In this document: piece after piece, positions 26,956 through 35,592 of the stretch
How positions within the stretch are numbered: the first letter of the stretch is position 1
Layout: each line of letters starts with the position of its first letter
NCBI GenBank assembly: GCA_017549765.1
Contig: JAFYNM010000035.1
Coordinates: 1 to 64,000 of the forward strand
Source: Bacteroidales bacterium
GTDB taxonomy: Bacteria > Bacteroidota > Bacteroidia > Bacteroidales > WCHB1-69
Direction: 5' to 3'
DNA length: 64,000 nucleotides
The notes under the pieces: generated by a model
Told to the model about the DNA's origin: nothing
Database searches by the model: none
What the model saw: the letters and a program-made list of their open reading frames with translations, nothing else
Program-made: the position numbers and the translations under genes

Positions 26956-27289
26956 ATTATTTTTATTAGCGTATTTAAGGAAAGCAATAATAACAAAAAA
27001 AATGGATAATCAGCAAGAAAAATGATGGAAAGTTTTAGCAGCAGGAATGATGGTCGTATCTGACAGGGGCGAGGGCATCGTATTTGCGGCAGAAAGGATG
27101 GTTTTTCACCAAAATATGTTCAAAAATTGTGGTGGCGCACCTGGAAATCATGAGGTGAGAAGCCCATTTTTACCTAAGAGGTAGCAGATATAAATAACTG
27201 AAAATATAGATTTTACTAATTTTGATTTCAAAAAATCAGGACAAATAGAAAAAAAGGAAAAGTAGGTTTGGTGGAAACAAAAAAAATTG
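26956..27289. other. Intergenic stretch without recognised gene
   Basis: About 330 bases between the divergent 819-aa gene and the rpmH promoter. No coding frame with family features, RNA fold or repeat was recognised. A weak TATTATTG near 26980-26990 on the minus strand could be the promoter of the 819-aa gene. Confidence 0.4.
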
Positions 27290-27297
27290 TATTTTTG
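27290..27297 (+). promoter_or_regulatory. -7 promoter box for rpmH
   Basis: TATTTTTG, with a TTTG element about 20 bases upstream (27267-27270) resembling the Bacteroidota -33 box. Confidence 0.65.
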
Positions 27298-27329
27298 CCG
27301 TCCTTAAAAATGACAAAAACTCTAGAGCA

Positions 27330-27488
27330 ATGAAAAGAACATATCAACCTTCAAACACGAGACGGAGACATAAACACGGTTTCAGAGAGAGAATGTCAAC
27401 CGCGAATGGTCGCCGCGTTTTAGCCGCTCGCAGAGCAAAAGGCAGAAAGAAATTGACTGTTTCCGACGAAAGTCTGGGCAGAAAATAA
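27330..27488 (+). CDS. rpmH: 50S ribosomal protein L34
   Basis: 52 aa. It begins [18 protein letters not shown] and continues [19 protein letters not shown], the classic L34 sequence, very basic throughout, with a short C-terminal extension ([12 protein letters not shown]). It has its own promoter 33 bases upstream and a terminator hairpin downstream. The usual partners rnpA and dnaA are not adjacent here. Confidence 0.97.
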   Translation: MKRTYQPSNTRRRHKHGFRERMSTANGRRVLAARRAKGRKKLTVSDESLGRK

Positions 27489-27520
27489 TCTTGCCTCTCG
27501 CGGGATATGACTGAATGAAT

Positions 27521-27552
27521 TAAGAAAGAAGGCGTTTGTCTTCTTTTTTTTT
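27521..27552 (+). terminator. Terminator after rpmH
   Basis: AGAAG and CTTCT pair around GCGTTTGT, followed by a long T run that merges into the next promoter. Confidence 0.7.
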
Positions 27553-27553
27553 G

Positions 27554-27561
27554 TATTTTCG
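27554..27561 (+). promoter_or_regulatory. -7 promoter box for the surA-like gene
   Basis: TATTTTCG, one mismatch to consensus, 51 bases before the start. Confidence 0.45.
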
Positions 27562-27612
27562 CACCTTGATTTTTGACGGAGAGAAATCTATCCGAAAAAG
27601 CAAGTATTAGTT

Positions 27613-28965
27613 ATGAAAAAACTCATTATCAGTATATTGGCTTTCTTGAGCACCTCCATGGCGGTTTGGGCGCAGGGAGGAGGCACGCCGGTTGACGGCA
27701 TCGTGGCCGTGGTCGGCAGGGAGGTCATCCTGCAATCCGACCTGGAGAAGCACTATCTAGACTACAAATCCCAGTACCGCAACATTGACAATCCCGAGGA
27801 GATCTACTGCCAGATCCTGGAGAATCTGGTGTACAACAAATTGATGGTGCACCAGGCGGACTTAGACAGTATCGAGGTGACGGACGAAGAGGTGGAATAC
27901 CGGTTGAACTCAAAAATCTCCTATTTCCTACAGCAGGTGGGAGGAGATGTAAAATATATCGAGAACTACTTCAAGAAGCCGATGTCCGAGATCAAGAAGG
28001 AGATGCGGGAGATGATGCGCGAGCAGGCCTTGATCGAGCAGGTGCAGTACAATGTCACGGGGGACATCACGGTGACGCCCTCCGAGGTGAAGCGTTTCGC
28101 CAACGAGATCAGTCAGGACAGCATGCCGATAGTGCCCACCTCTTACGTTTTCGGGGAGATCGTCAAGATTCCACCGGTGAGCGAGGAGGAGGTCAACGCT
28201 GTCAAGGAGCGTCTGAACGAATATCGGGAGCGCATCCTGCGTGGGGAGAAGATCTCGTTGCTGGCGCGTCTCTACTCCGACGACCCCGGCAGCGCAGCCC
28301 ATGGCGGCGACCTTGGCTTCGTGGAGCGCGGCACCACCTATCCTGAATTCGAGGCGGCAGCCTTCAACCTCAAGACGGGCGAGGTCTCCCAGGTCATCAA
28401 GACCCAGGCGGGCTACCATATCATCCAGATGATCGAGCGCCGCGGCGAGTCCGTGCATGTGGCCCACATCCTCATCCAGCCCAAGCCCTCCACCGACGAA
28501 CAGGTGAAGGCCATCACCTATCTCGACAGCATCCGCCAGATCATCCTCAACGAGCACCTGACCATCGCCGAAGCCGCCAAGCGCTTCTCCGACGGCCCGA
28601 CAAAAGACAACGGCGGTCTGGCCATCAACCCCTACAACAACTCCAACGTCTTCGACAAGCAGACCATGGACGAGGCCACCTTCGTCACCATCAACAAGCT
28701 GATCCCGGGAGAGTACTCCGAGTGCGTGCCCTTCGTCAATGACGACGGCGTGATGGCCTACCGGCTCATCTACCTTCAAGAGCGCGTCAGCGAACACAAG
28801 GCTAACATCGTGGAAGACTACGACATGATCAAGAACGCCGCCCTGGAGAGCAAGAAATACGATGCCCTTGAGCAATGGGTCATCGACAAAGTGAAAGTTA
28901 CCAACATCAAAATAAACGCACAATATAAAGAGTGCGATTTCGTTACTAAATGGCAGATTCCCTAA
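27613..28965 (+). CDS. Periplasmic peptidyl-prolyl isomerase, SurA-like
   Basis: 450 aa. Signal peptide (residues 1-20, ending VWAQ). A SurA-type N-terminal chaperone region starts DGIVAVVGREVILQSDLEKH. Two parvulin rotamase domains follow, about 175-275 (YSDDPGSAAHGGDLGFVERG) and 280-380 (HVAHILIQPKPS, FSDGPTKDNGGLAI). SurA-type chaperones bring outer-membrane proteins to the BAM complex. Starts a three-gene operon with moxR and a sensor kinase (12- and 6-base gaps). Confidence 0.92.
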   Translation: MKKLIISILAFLSTSMAVWAQGGGTPVDGIVAVVGREVILQSDLEKHYLDYKSQYRNIDNPEEIYCQILENLVYNKLMVHQADLDSIEVTDEEVEYRLNSKISYFLQQVGGDVKYIENYFKKPMSEIKKEMREMMREQALIEQVQYNVTGDITVTPSEVKRFANEISQDSMPIVPTSYVFGEIVKIPPVSEEEVNAVKERLNEYRERILRGEKISLLARLYSDDPGSAAHGGDLGFVERGTTYPEFEAAAFNLKTGEVSQVIKTQAGYHIIQMIERRGESVHVAHILIQPKPSTDEQVKAITYLDSIRQIILNEHLTIAEAAKRFSDGPTKDNGGLAINPYNNSNVFDKQTMDEATFVTINKLIPGEYSECVPFVNDDGVMAYRLIYLQERVSEHKANIVEDYDMIKNAALESKKYDALEQWVIDKVKVTNIKINAQYKECDFVTKWQIP

Positions 28966-28977
28966 ACTACAAAGCAG

Positions 28978-29961
28978 ATGGATCAAGATTTTAAAAATGA
29001 CGTGGAAGCCATAGAGGCTTTTGTTGAGAAGTATAAAGAACTGAAAACCGAAATAGCGAAGGTCATCGTAGGCCAAGACGAGGTGGTGAAGAACATCCTG
29101 ATGGCCATGTTCAGCCGCAGCCACGCCCTGCTGATAGGCGTGCCCGGTCTGGCCAAGACCTTGATGATCACGACCATCGCCAAGGCGGTGGATATGAGTT
29201 ACAACCGTATCCAGTTCACCCCCGACTTGATGCCTTCCGACATCATGGGTGCGGAGATCCTGGACGACAACCGCAACTTCAAATTTGTCAAAGGTCCCGT
29301 TTTCGCCAACATCGTCCTCGCTGACGAGATCAACAGAACGCCGCCCAAGACGCAGTCTGCTTTGTTGGAGGCCATGCAGGAGCGTTCCGTCAGTATGAAC
29401 GGCACCACCTATCCCCTCCCCGACCCCTTCTTCGTGCTGGCCACCCAGAACCCCATCGAGCAGGAGGGCACCTATCCTCTGCCCGAGGCCCAGCAAGACC
29501 GTTTCATGTTCAACATCCTATTGGACTACCCGACCAAAGATGAGGAGGTGGACATTGTGAAGCGCACTATCCATGGTGACATGATGGAGCCGAAGCGCGT
29601 GCTCACTGTTGAAGACATCATCTTCTACCAGAAGTTGTTACAGAAGGTGCCCATCCCGGAGAACGTCTATCGCTACGCCGTCAACCTGGCCACGCTGACC
29701 CGCCCGGGCACTCCTGGCGCGCACGCATGGGCCAACGACTACCTCTCCTGGGGTGCCGGTCCCCGTGCCTCCCAGTTCCTCATCATCGGCGCCCGAACCC
29801 ACGCCATCCTCAACGGCAAACTCTCCCCCGACATTGAAGACATCCGCGCGGTGTCCTACAACATCCTGCGCCACAGAATCATACGCAACTACAAGGCAGA
29901 GGCGGAAGGCATCACCGTGGAGAACATCATCGACAAACTGCTCTCCTCCGCCAATTCATAA
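28978..29961 (+). CDS. MoxR-family AAA+ ATPase
   Basis: 327 aa, full length. Walker A GVPGLAKTLM (near residue 46), Walker B VLADEINRTPPKTQSALLEAMQE, sensor region FVLATQNPIEQEGTYPLPEAQQDRF. MoxR ATPases act as chaperones and are usually followed in Bacteroidota by a DUF58/vWA (Bat) gene set. Here a histidine kinase gene comes next, 6 bases away, which is not the usual order. Confidence 0.92.
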   Translation: MDQDFKNDVEAIEAFVEKYKELKTEIAKVIVGQDEVVKNILMAMFSRSHALLIGVPGLAKTLMITTIAKAVDMSYNRIQFTPDLMPSDIMGAEILDDNRNFKFVKGPVFANIVLADEINRTPPKTQSALLEAMQERSVSMNGTTYPLPDPFFVLATQNPIEQEGTYPLPEAQQDRFMFNILLDYPTKDEEVDIVKRTIHGDMMEPKRVLTVEDIIFYQKLLQKVPIPENVYRYAVNLATLTRPGTPGAHAWANDYLSWGAGPRASQFLIIGARTHAILNGKLSPDIEDIRAVSYNILRHRIIRNYKAEAEGITVENIIDKLLSSANS

Positions 29962-29967
29962 GCCATC

Positions 29968-31476
29968 ATGGCCAAAAATATCCTATACAAGTCTCACTGG
30001 CGCTGGTTGCTATTCCTATCGGCACTGGTGGTCTTTGTCTTTATTCTCTACTACTCCTCCAAGCTGATCAACAATATCGCGCAGGAGGAGCGGCAACGTA
30101 TTGAGATATGGGCGGGAGCTATCACCTACAAGGCCCAGATCGTCAACGAGACCGAGCACTTCTTCAACTCCATCCGCATGGAGGAGGGCAACCACGCCAC
30201 CCTGCTGGCCAAGGCTATCAAGAAAGTCACCGAGGCCGATCTTGACGAGGACCTCACCTTCTATCAGGACATCATCACCTCCAACTCCACCGTGCCGACC
30301 ATCATCGCCAATATGAAAGGCGACATCGACGCGGCCGTCAACGTGCCCGACAGCATCCAGAACATGCGGAACATCAGCGAACTGGGGGCCGCCCGCGCCG
30401 AGTACGATAGCCTAAAGCTGACCTACTACGCCCACGACTATGTGACTATCTACTACAAAGAGTCGCAGATCTACTACGACCTCCACACGGTCATCGACAA
30501 CCTGCTGCAGTCATTTTTCCAAGAGACGGTCATCAACTCCGCCTCCGTGCCCGTCATCATCACCGACAGCACCCAGCTGCACGTCATCAATGCCGGCAAC
30601 ATCGATTCCACCATCTTGACCAACCCGACAGCACTGGCGCAAAAGTTGGCCTCCATGAAAGGTGACAACGAGCCTATCGAACTCGACATGGTGGACCAAG
30701 GCCGTTGTTATGTCTTCTACGAAGAGTCTTCCGTGCTGAAACAGCTGCGCTATTTCCCCTTCATCGAGTTGGGCATCGTCCTGATCTTCATCATCGTCGC
30801 CTACCTTCTGTTCAGCGTCTCCCGCAAATCGGAACAGAACCGGGTTTGGGTTGGCATGTCCAAGGAGACCGCCCATCAGCTGGGCACCCCCATCTCCTCG
30901 CTGATGGCTTGGAACGAGCTGCTCAAGGAGATGGACATCGACCCGTCCGTTTCCACCGAGATCGGCAAGGATGTGCACCGGTTGGAGACCATCGCACAGC
31001 GCTTCTCCAAGATCGGCTCCGCCCCGGTGCTGGAGTCCACCGACATCATCTCCATCATTGACGATTTCACCTCCTACATGCAGTCACGCATCCCCTCGCT
31101 CGTCAGCATCAAGTTCAACAAGCCGGACAAAGAGACACTCATGTTGCCCATCAACCGCTATCTGTTCGAGTGGGTCATTGAGAACCTTATCAAAAACGCG
31201 GTGGACGCCATGGACGGACAAGGAGCCATCAACATCGACATCGTAGAAGACAACAAGCATGTCTGCATTGACGTGGCCGACACAGGCAAGGGCATCCCCG
31301 CCAAATTGCAACGTCAGATCTTCAAGCCCGGATACACCTCCAAGAACCGCGGATGGGGCCTAGGGCTCACCCTGGCCAAGCGTATCATCAACGAGTATCA
31401 CAAGGGCAAGCTGTTTGTGAAGTCGTCCGTTATCGACCACGGCACCGTGATGCGCATCCAACTCCAAAAACAATAA
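29968..31476 (+). CDS. Membrane sensor histidine kinase
   Basis: 502 aa. Two membrane helices (residues ~11-30 and ~262-284) bound a periplasmic sensor domain of about 230 residues. The cytoplasmic part has the H box SKETAHQLGTPISS with His303, then ATP-binding motifs NLIKNAVDAM (N box), VADTGKGIP (G1) and GWGLGLTLAKRI (G2). There is no PAS or receiver domain and no adjacent response-regulator gene, so its partner is elsewhere. Ligand unknown. Confidence 0.9.
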   Translation: MAKNILYKSHWRWLLFLSALVVFVFILYYSSKLINNIAQEERQRIEIWAGAITYKAQIVNETEHFFNSIRMEEGNHATLLAKAIKKVTEADLDEDLTFYQDIITSNSTVPTIIANMKGDIDAAVNVPDSIQNMRNISELGAARAEYDSLKLTYYAHDYVTIYYKESQIYYDLHTVIDNLLQSFFQETVINSASVPVIITDSTQLHVINAGNIDSTILTNPTALAQKLASMKGDNEPIELDMVDQGRCYVFYEESSVLKQLRYFPFIELGIVLIFIIVAYLLFSVSRKSEQNRVWVGMSKETAHQLGTPISSLMAWNELLKEMDIDPSVSTEIGKDVHRLETIAQRFSKIGSAPVLESTDIISIIDDFTSYMQSRIPSLVSIKFNKPDKETLMLPINRYLFEWVIENLIKNAVDAMDGQGAINIDIVEDNKHVCIDVADTGKGIPAKLQRQIFKPGYTSKNRGWGLGLTLAKRIINEYHKGKLFVKSSVIDHGTVMRIQLQKQ

Positions 31477-31484
31477 AACAACGA

Positions 31485-31904
31485 TTAGCTGAACACATGC
31501 AGCCGCATGCCGTCAAAGCGGCATTTATACTGGCGGGCCGGCCAATGGGTGGGTCCCGACAACACCGTGCCGTCCAGGATGTTATAGGTGGAGCCGCACA
31601 ACGAATCCACCATACGCAAGCCGTCGGGTGCCACACACAGCCACGACTCATGCTCCTCAAAATCGTAGGGACATGCCCGGTCATAGGCAAAGAACGTCCA
31701 CTCGTCCAGACGATAGACGATGATGCCGTTCACGCCGCCAGTGAAGTATTCATAGCCTCCGTAGCTGTTAAGCCGGTAATACATTGCATCATTGGGATAG
31801 ACGTAGAAGTCCACATCCACGTGCGGGATCGGACTCGGATCCACCCGGCATCCGCTGAAAAGCGGCATCAGCAACAGAAAGAGAAACAGTTTTTTGACTT
31901 GCAT
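31485..31904 (-). CDS. Lipoprotein with degenerate Rieske-like domain
   Basis: 139 aa. A lipoprotein signal ends MPLFSGC (lipobox Cys18). The C-terminal half follows the outline of a Rieske [2Fe-2S] fold (ACPYDFEEH, LCGSTYNILDGTVLSGPT), but the first motif lacks the Cys-x-His and the second has Gly-Ser where Cys-x-x-His is needed, so a normal cluster is not possible. Last gene of an operon with a glycosyltransferase and a steroid reductase homologue (7-base gap). Confidence 0.65.
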   Translation of the reverse strand: MQVKKLFLFLLLMPLFSGCRVDPSPIPHVDVDFYVYPNDAMYYRLNSYGGYEYFTGGVNGIIVYRLDEWTFFAYDRACPYDFEEHESWLCVAPDGLRMVDSLCGSTYNILDGTVLSGPTHWPARQYKCRFDGMRLHVFS

Positions 31905-31911
31905 GGTATAA

Positions 31912-32700
31912 TCAATAAATGAAAGGGAATATCTTTTTGCGTTTCAACGAGGTGAACTCCTCGCCAAAGAATATCTCATAGCGTTCATAGACAGCCTTGG
32001 CACGGGGAATGATGTTGGCGCATGTCCAGATGAAGAATACCAGACCGGCGACAGACCATGTCAAGATGGCAAAGCCGAGCCACTCCATGATCTCTCCCAG
32101 GTAGTTGGCAGAGTTGACATATTTAAAGGGCCAGCCTTTGGGCAGATAGTAGTTGTTGTCGTAAGGATCGGTCCTCAAGGCCCTGATAATCCGGTCGGCG
32201 TGAAGATTTATCACCATGCCTGTCAGGAAGATGACGAAACCGATGAGAAACTGCGGGGAGAGGAGCCAGCGGATCGGATAGTAATCCATGGGAGAGAAAT
32301 AGAAGAGCCACCCACCCTGCATGACGGCATTGCACGTATTGAAAACGAAGCCCGTGATGATGATGGAGAGCGGCATTCTGCTCTGACCCTTCATCAGCAA
32401 CGGAAAGATAAACGATCGCTGGAAATAGTGAAATTCAAAGATGAAGAACATGATGAATGTCACGATGTTAAACGGTCGGATATTGAAATAGAGCGAGATG
32501 AAGTACAGAACCAGCATGGTGAAGAACACGGGGATCTCCATGATGAACCAACCGAGGTTACTGCGCACGGAGAAACCCCAGCGGCTGTTGAAGGTCATGC
32601 CGTAGGCGGGTGTGACAAACTGCAGGATGATGAAAACGCCCACGCCGAGGACGGTCATGATGATCAGGAGATATTGATATATTTGGCTGAAAAGTTCCAT
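31912..32700 (-). CDS. Steroid 5-alpha-reductase (SRD5A) family membrane enzyme
   Basis: 262 aa, essentially the size of human SRD5A1. About six membrane helices. The C-terminal domain carries the family motifs HADRIIRALRT, YVNSANYLGEIMEW and a basic end (LKRKKIFPFIY). The motif YVxxANYxGEIMEW is very close to eukaryotic enzymes. Family members reduce the delta-4 double bond of 3-oxo steroids with NADPH; some gut Bacteroidota use one in bile-acid or steroid metabolism. Substrate here is inferred only by family; a lipid role is possible. It lies between a glycosyltransferase and a lipoprotein gene. Confidence 0.85.
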   Translation of the reverse strand: MELFSQIYQYLLIIMTVLGVGVFIILQFVTPAYGMTFNSRWGFSVRSNLGWFIMEIPVFFTMLVLYFISLYFNIRPFNIVTFIMFFIFEFHYFQRSFIFPLLMKGQSRMPLSIIITGFVFNTCNAVMQGGWLFYFSPMDYYPIRWLLSPQFLIGFVIFLTGMVINLHADRIIRALRTDPYDNNYYLPKGWPFKYVNSANYLGEIMEWLGFAILTWSVAGLVFFIWTCANIIPRAKAVYERYEIFFGEEFTSLKRKKIFPFIY

Positions 32701-32712
32701 AGTGGAAATATT

Positions 32713-33720
32713 TTAGAAAAACTGGGTTCCGTCAAAATGGTGCTTGCCCTTGAAATAGTTCAGGAAGACTACGGAGCCGTCATAGACATCGGTATAGGCG
32801 AGCTTGGGCATGGTGTTGCGCTTGGCTTTGCATTCCTTGAAATGTTTGGCAAAGGAGAACATAGCCTTATAGACCGCGATAAAATCTTTGATATGGAATT
32901 GGAGCAGGAAGAAACAGGCTGCAATCTGGTCTAGGAAAAAACGGAGGATAAAGGTCTTGGCAAGTCTGTTCTCGGGCAGGTTCTTGAGCAGGAGGAAGAG
33001 GTTATTGCGGAAGTTCAGATAGGTCTTGAACGAGTTGTTCTTGGGCAGGGTGCCGCCGCCCACGTGAAGCACGACCGACTGGGGGCACACCTTGATCTTG
33101 AATCCGGCGTTTTTGATACGCCAGCAGAAATCGATCTCCTCCATATGGGCAAAGAAATCGTCGTCGAGGCCGCCCATAGTGCGATAGACGTCGCTGCGGA
33201 CGAACATGGCGGCGCCAGTGGCCCAGAAAATATCGATGGGTTCGTTGTATTGTCCCTCGTCTTTCTCAAGGGTAGAGAAGACACGCCCGCGGCAGAAGGG
33301 ATAGCCGTACTTGTCGATGAAGCCGCCCGAGGCACCGGCGTACTCGAACATTTCCGGGTGGGCGTAGGAAAGAATCTTGGGTTGCACCACCGCGATTTTC
33401 TCGTTGGCATCCATCATCTCGATGACCGGCTCAATCCAATGGTCCGTCACCTCAATGTCGGAGTTGAGCAGACAGAAGTATTCGGAGTCAATCTGTTCCA
33501 TGGCGAGATTGTAACCACGAGCAAAGCCCTCGTTACGCTCGTTGCGGAGGATACGGACCTCTGGATAATGCTCTCCCAAAAAGGCCAAAGAGTCATCCGT
33601 GGAGGCGTTGTCGGCCACCACCAGCTCGGCGTAATCGGGCAGAGAGCGCACCAATGAGGGCAGGAATTGCTCCAGAAACTTGCGTCCGTTCCAGTTTAAT
33701 ATAACGACAGATAATTTCAT
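32713..33720 (-). CDS. Family 2 glycosyltransferase
   Basis: 335 aa. The GT-A fold begins LSVVILNWNGRKFLEQFL, with VVADNASTDDSLAFL (nucleotide binding), FCLLNSDIEV (metal-binding acidic motif) and ATGAAMFVRSDVYRTMGGLDDDFFAHMEEIDF split across the acceptor region. The C-terminal part is hydrophobic and may touch the membrane. Rhamnosyltransferase-like members of this family build surface polysaccharide. First gene of the operon with the steroid-reductase homologue (12-base gap). Confidence 0.9.
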   Translation of the reverse strand: MKLSVVILNWNGRKFLEQFLPSLVRSLPDYAELVVADNASTDDSLAFLGEHYPEVRILRNERNEGFARGYNLAMEQIDSEYFCLLNSDIEVTDHWIEPVIEMMDANEKIAVVQPKILSYAHPEMFEYAGASGGFIDKYGYPFCRGRVFSTLEKDEGQYNEPIDIFWATGAAMFVRSDVYRTMGGLDDDFFAHMEEIDFCWRIKNAGFKIKVCPQSVVLHVGGGTLPKNNSFKTYLNFRNNLFLLLKNLPENRLAKTFILRFFLDQIAACFFLLQFHIKDFIAVYKAMFSFAKHFKECKAKRNTMPKLAYTDVYDGSVVFLNYFKGKHHFDGTQFF

Positions 33721-33766
33721 CTTACCTATTTTTCAAACTAAAGGACAAACCAAAAATTTGCCGCCG

Positions 33767-33774
33767 CAAAGATA
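33767..33774 (-). promoter_or_regulatory. -7 promoter box for the glycosyltransferase operon
   Basis: TATCTTTG on the minus strand, 47 bases before the start. Confidence 0.6.
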
Positions 33775-34003
33775 ATGATTTTTTGTTGAACTGATAGATA
33801 TTGTCGATGTTATTTATGTGCTGTCGTTTCTGTTTATCCTTTATGATTGTAAGGCCTTTCCGACACTTTCATCTTTTCACCAAAGTCTTCACCACCTCGC
33901 CACTTCCGGATGTCACACGCACAAATCCACTTCTACACAAGCTTTATGGAGCGTGTGGTTGTATCTCAACTGCGGTGTCCCAAACGAGACATAAAGGGTA
34001 GTG

Positions 34004-34795
34004 TCATTTTTGGTCTGGTGTATTTTTTTTTTGACCTCCCCACCGTTGTTCTACTTCCAGAGGGAGAGTTCTGTTAATGTAATCCCTGTTTTTGTCCTGA
34101 GTTTTCGGCTCCGTAACCTTTACTACTGTTGTGTCATATCCGCCCGCCTCCAACATAAACCTGTACAGATCGTCCCGCGAATTGAATATCGTGTCGTTTA
34201 ACCCTGCAAACTTACCTTCTGAAACATATAATTTAGTCCCTTCGTCATAGAATACATACGGGTATAGATACTGGTATTGAGGAATGAAAGCATATGGTTC
34301 TTCTTTAGTCATTGGAAAGGCTGATGCTTTGAAAAACATCACACAATCATTTTGAAAGTGGTCTATCAGACCATTAAGTTGTTTAGACCATGATATGGAG
34401 GGGGAATCAAATTGAACATCACAATCAACATAATAGTATTCGCCTGTTTGTGGATTTACATATTTCGTTTTAAAAAGATCCCAAGAAGAAAAAGTCGCCA
34501 TCTCTAACGAAGCCGCCTCTCTTGTCACATATACCGTATCACCTGCTTTGGCATTACCTTTAAACACTCGGTATGCGATCACAGGACAAATGCCATAATA
34601 ATGGTTTTTCCCTTGGATATCTTTCACAGTGTAGGCATAAACGGGTTTCAAGAACCTGCCCTCCACCACCAATGTCGCCTCCTTGAAGAACGACATATTG
34701 TTCATGTCCATGTGTTGGTCTATCTCCTGGGACCAGCCTGCATGGAAGCATAACAGCAAAAGTGACGCTATGATCAAATATCTATTTTTCATCAT
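34004..34795 (-). CDS. Exported protein of unknown function
   Basis: 263 aa from 34795 (MMKNRYLIIASLLLLCFHAGWSQ, cleavable signal peptide). A longer in-frame start at 34843 lies upstream of the TATCTTTG promoter box and is rejected. The mature part is beta-rich, with VVEGRFLKPVYAYT and KAGDTVYVTREA, and shows no T9SS domain or lipobox. Single-gene transcript. Family not recognised. Confidence 0.75.
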   Translation of the reverse strand: MMKNRYLIIASLLLLCFHAGWSQEIDQHMDMNNMSFFKEATLVVEGRFLKPVYAYTVKDIQGKNHYYGICPVIAYRVFKGNAKAGDTVYVTREAASLEMATFSSWDLFKTKYVNPQTGEYYYVDCDVQFDSPSISWSKQLNGLIDHFQNDCVMFFKASAFPMTKEEPYAFIPQYQYLYPYVFYDEGTKLYVSEGKFAGLNDTIFNSRDDLYRFMLEAGGYDTTVVKVTEPKTQDKNRDYINRTLPLEVEQRWGGQKKNTPDQK

Positions 34796-34820
34796 AATAT
34801 GGAGTGTGATATTCCAGAGG

Positions 34821-34828
34821 CAAAGATA
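34821..34828 (-). promoter_or_regulatory. -7 promoter box
   Basis: TATCTTTG on the minus strand, directly next to the left arm of the 34829-35123 inverted repeat. Confidence 0.6.
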
Positions 34829-35123
34829 GAAAAAAATGGGCAATTATATACCTAATGGCACAAGAATCCTGAAAGCGACAGTCTGCATTTTTGTTCACGT
34901 TTGCCGCCGCTGTCAGAGGGCGGACAGAGCGGGCGGCTTTCATGTAGGCTTGATCTTTTGTAACTTTTCTATCAAGAGAAAAGTTAAAGACTATAATTAT
35001 TTAAAGGACTGATACTTGCCACAAAGCACGATGGTCTCTTTTTGCATAGCACTCTCGAACAAAGAGTTTTTTTTTCACCATCATATTTTTGCCATTAGGT
35101 ATATAATTACCTATTTTTTTTAG
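34829..35123. mobile_element. MITE-like element with ~32-base inverted ends
   Basis: The arms 34829-34861 and 35090-35123 are inverted copies; the inner 20 bases (core TGCCATTAGGTATATAATT) match at 19 of 20 positions and the outer AT-rich part matches with few changes. Between them are about 230 bases with no gene and one internal hairpin (AACTTTTCT / AGAAAAGTT near 34970). No transposase is encoded. This fills the 364-base gap between the exported-protein gene and rpsO. Confidence 0.6.
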
Positions 35124-35151
35124 AAAGGCCTCATTATAAAAGAAAAAAATG

Positions 35152-35159
35152 TATTTTTG
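35152..35159 (+). promoter_or_regulatory. -7 promoter box for rpsO-pnp
   Basis: TATTTTTG, 48 bases before the rpsO ATG. Confidence 0.65.
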
Positions 35160-35207
35160 CCGCCGATTTAAGAAAGGTATAAAAATTTAATTAATTAGAA
35201 GAAAACT

Positions 35208-35477
35208 ATGTATTTAACAAGCGACGTAAAGAAATCCATTTTTGAAGAATATGGCAAATCTGCTACCGATACCGGTTCCCCTGAAGCTCAGGTTGCCTTA
35301 TTCACCCACCGCATCAAACACCTCACCGAGCATGTGAAGGCCAACGGCGGCGACAAAGTCACCAAACGCGCCCTCATCAACTTGGTGGGCAAGAGAAAGA
35401 AAATGCTCGAATACCTCAAACAGCAAGACATTGAGCGCTACAGAGCATTGATCAAGAAGTTGGGTCTCAGAAAATAA
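35208..35477 (+). CDS. rpsO: 30S ribosomal protein S15
   Basis: 89 aa, full length. It contains the S15 hallmarks TGSPEAQVALFTHRI, HLTEH and RRAL-type RALIKKLGLR at the C-terminus. It binds 16S rRNA in the platform. It lies upstream of pnp, as in Escherichia coli, with a long hairpin in the 115-base gap. Confidence 0.97.
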   Translation: MYLTSDVKKSIFEEYGKSATDTGSPEAQVALFTHRIKHLTEHVKANGGDKVTKRALINLVGKRKKMLEYLKQQDIERYRALIKKLGLRK

Positions 35478-35496
35478 TCCTTACATCTATAATCAT

Positions 35497-35536
35497 TACC
35501 AGACAGGGCAATTTCGACAAATTGCCTTGTTTGGTA
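35497..35536 (+). promoter_or_regulatory. Long hairpin between rpsO and pnp
   Basis: An 18-bp stem (left arm TACCAGACAGGGCAATTT) with only G-U irregularities closes a CGAC loop. There is no T tract, so it is not a typical terminator. In E. coli a stem in this position is cut by RNase III and mediates pnp autoregulation; the same role is possible here. Confidence 0.65.
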
Positions 35537-35592
35537 TATGGATAGTATGGATGACCTGACAAATTATCTTATTCATTTATAAAACATTAGCA

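Noticed and set aside
25135-27009. Plus-strand open frame of 624 codons opposite the 819-aa gene
   Set aside because: Antisense shadow: low-complexity Leu/Val/His-rich product; the minus-strand gene has a signal peptide and overlaps rluD properly.
27928-29496. Minus-strand open frame of 522 codons across surA and moxR
   Set aside because: It spans two well-defined plus-strand genes and is Gly/His/Val-rich, as expected of a shadow frame.
31485-31904. Functional Rieske ferredoxin
   Set aside because: Both cluster motifs lack the needed His/Cys ligands, so only a Rieske-like fold is claimed.
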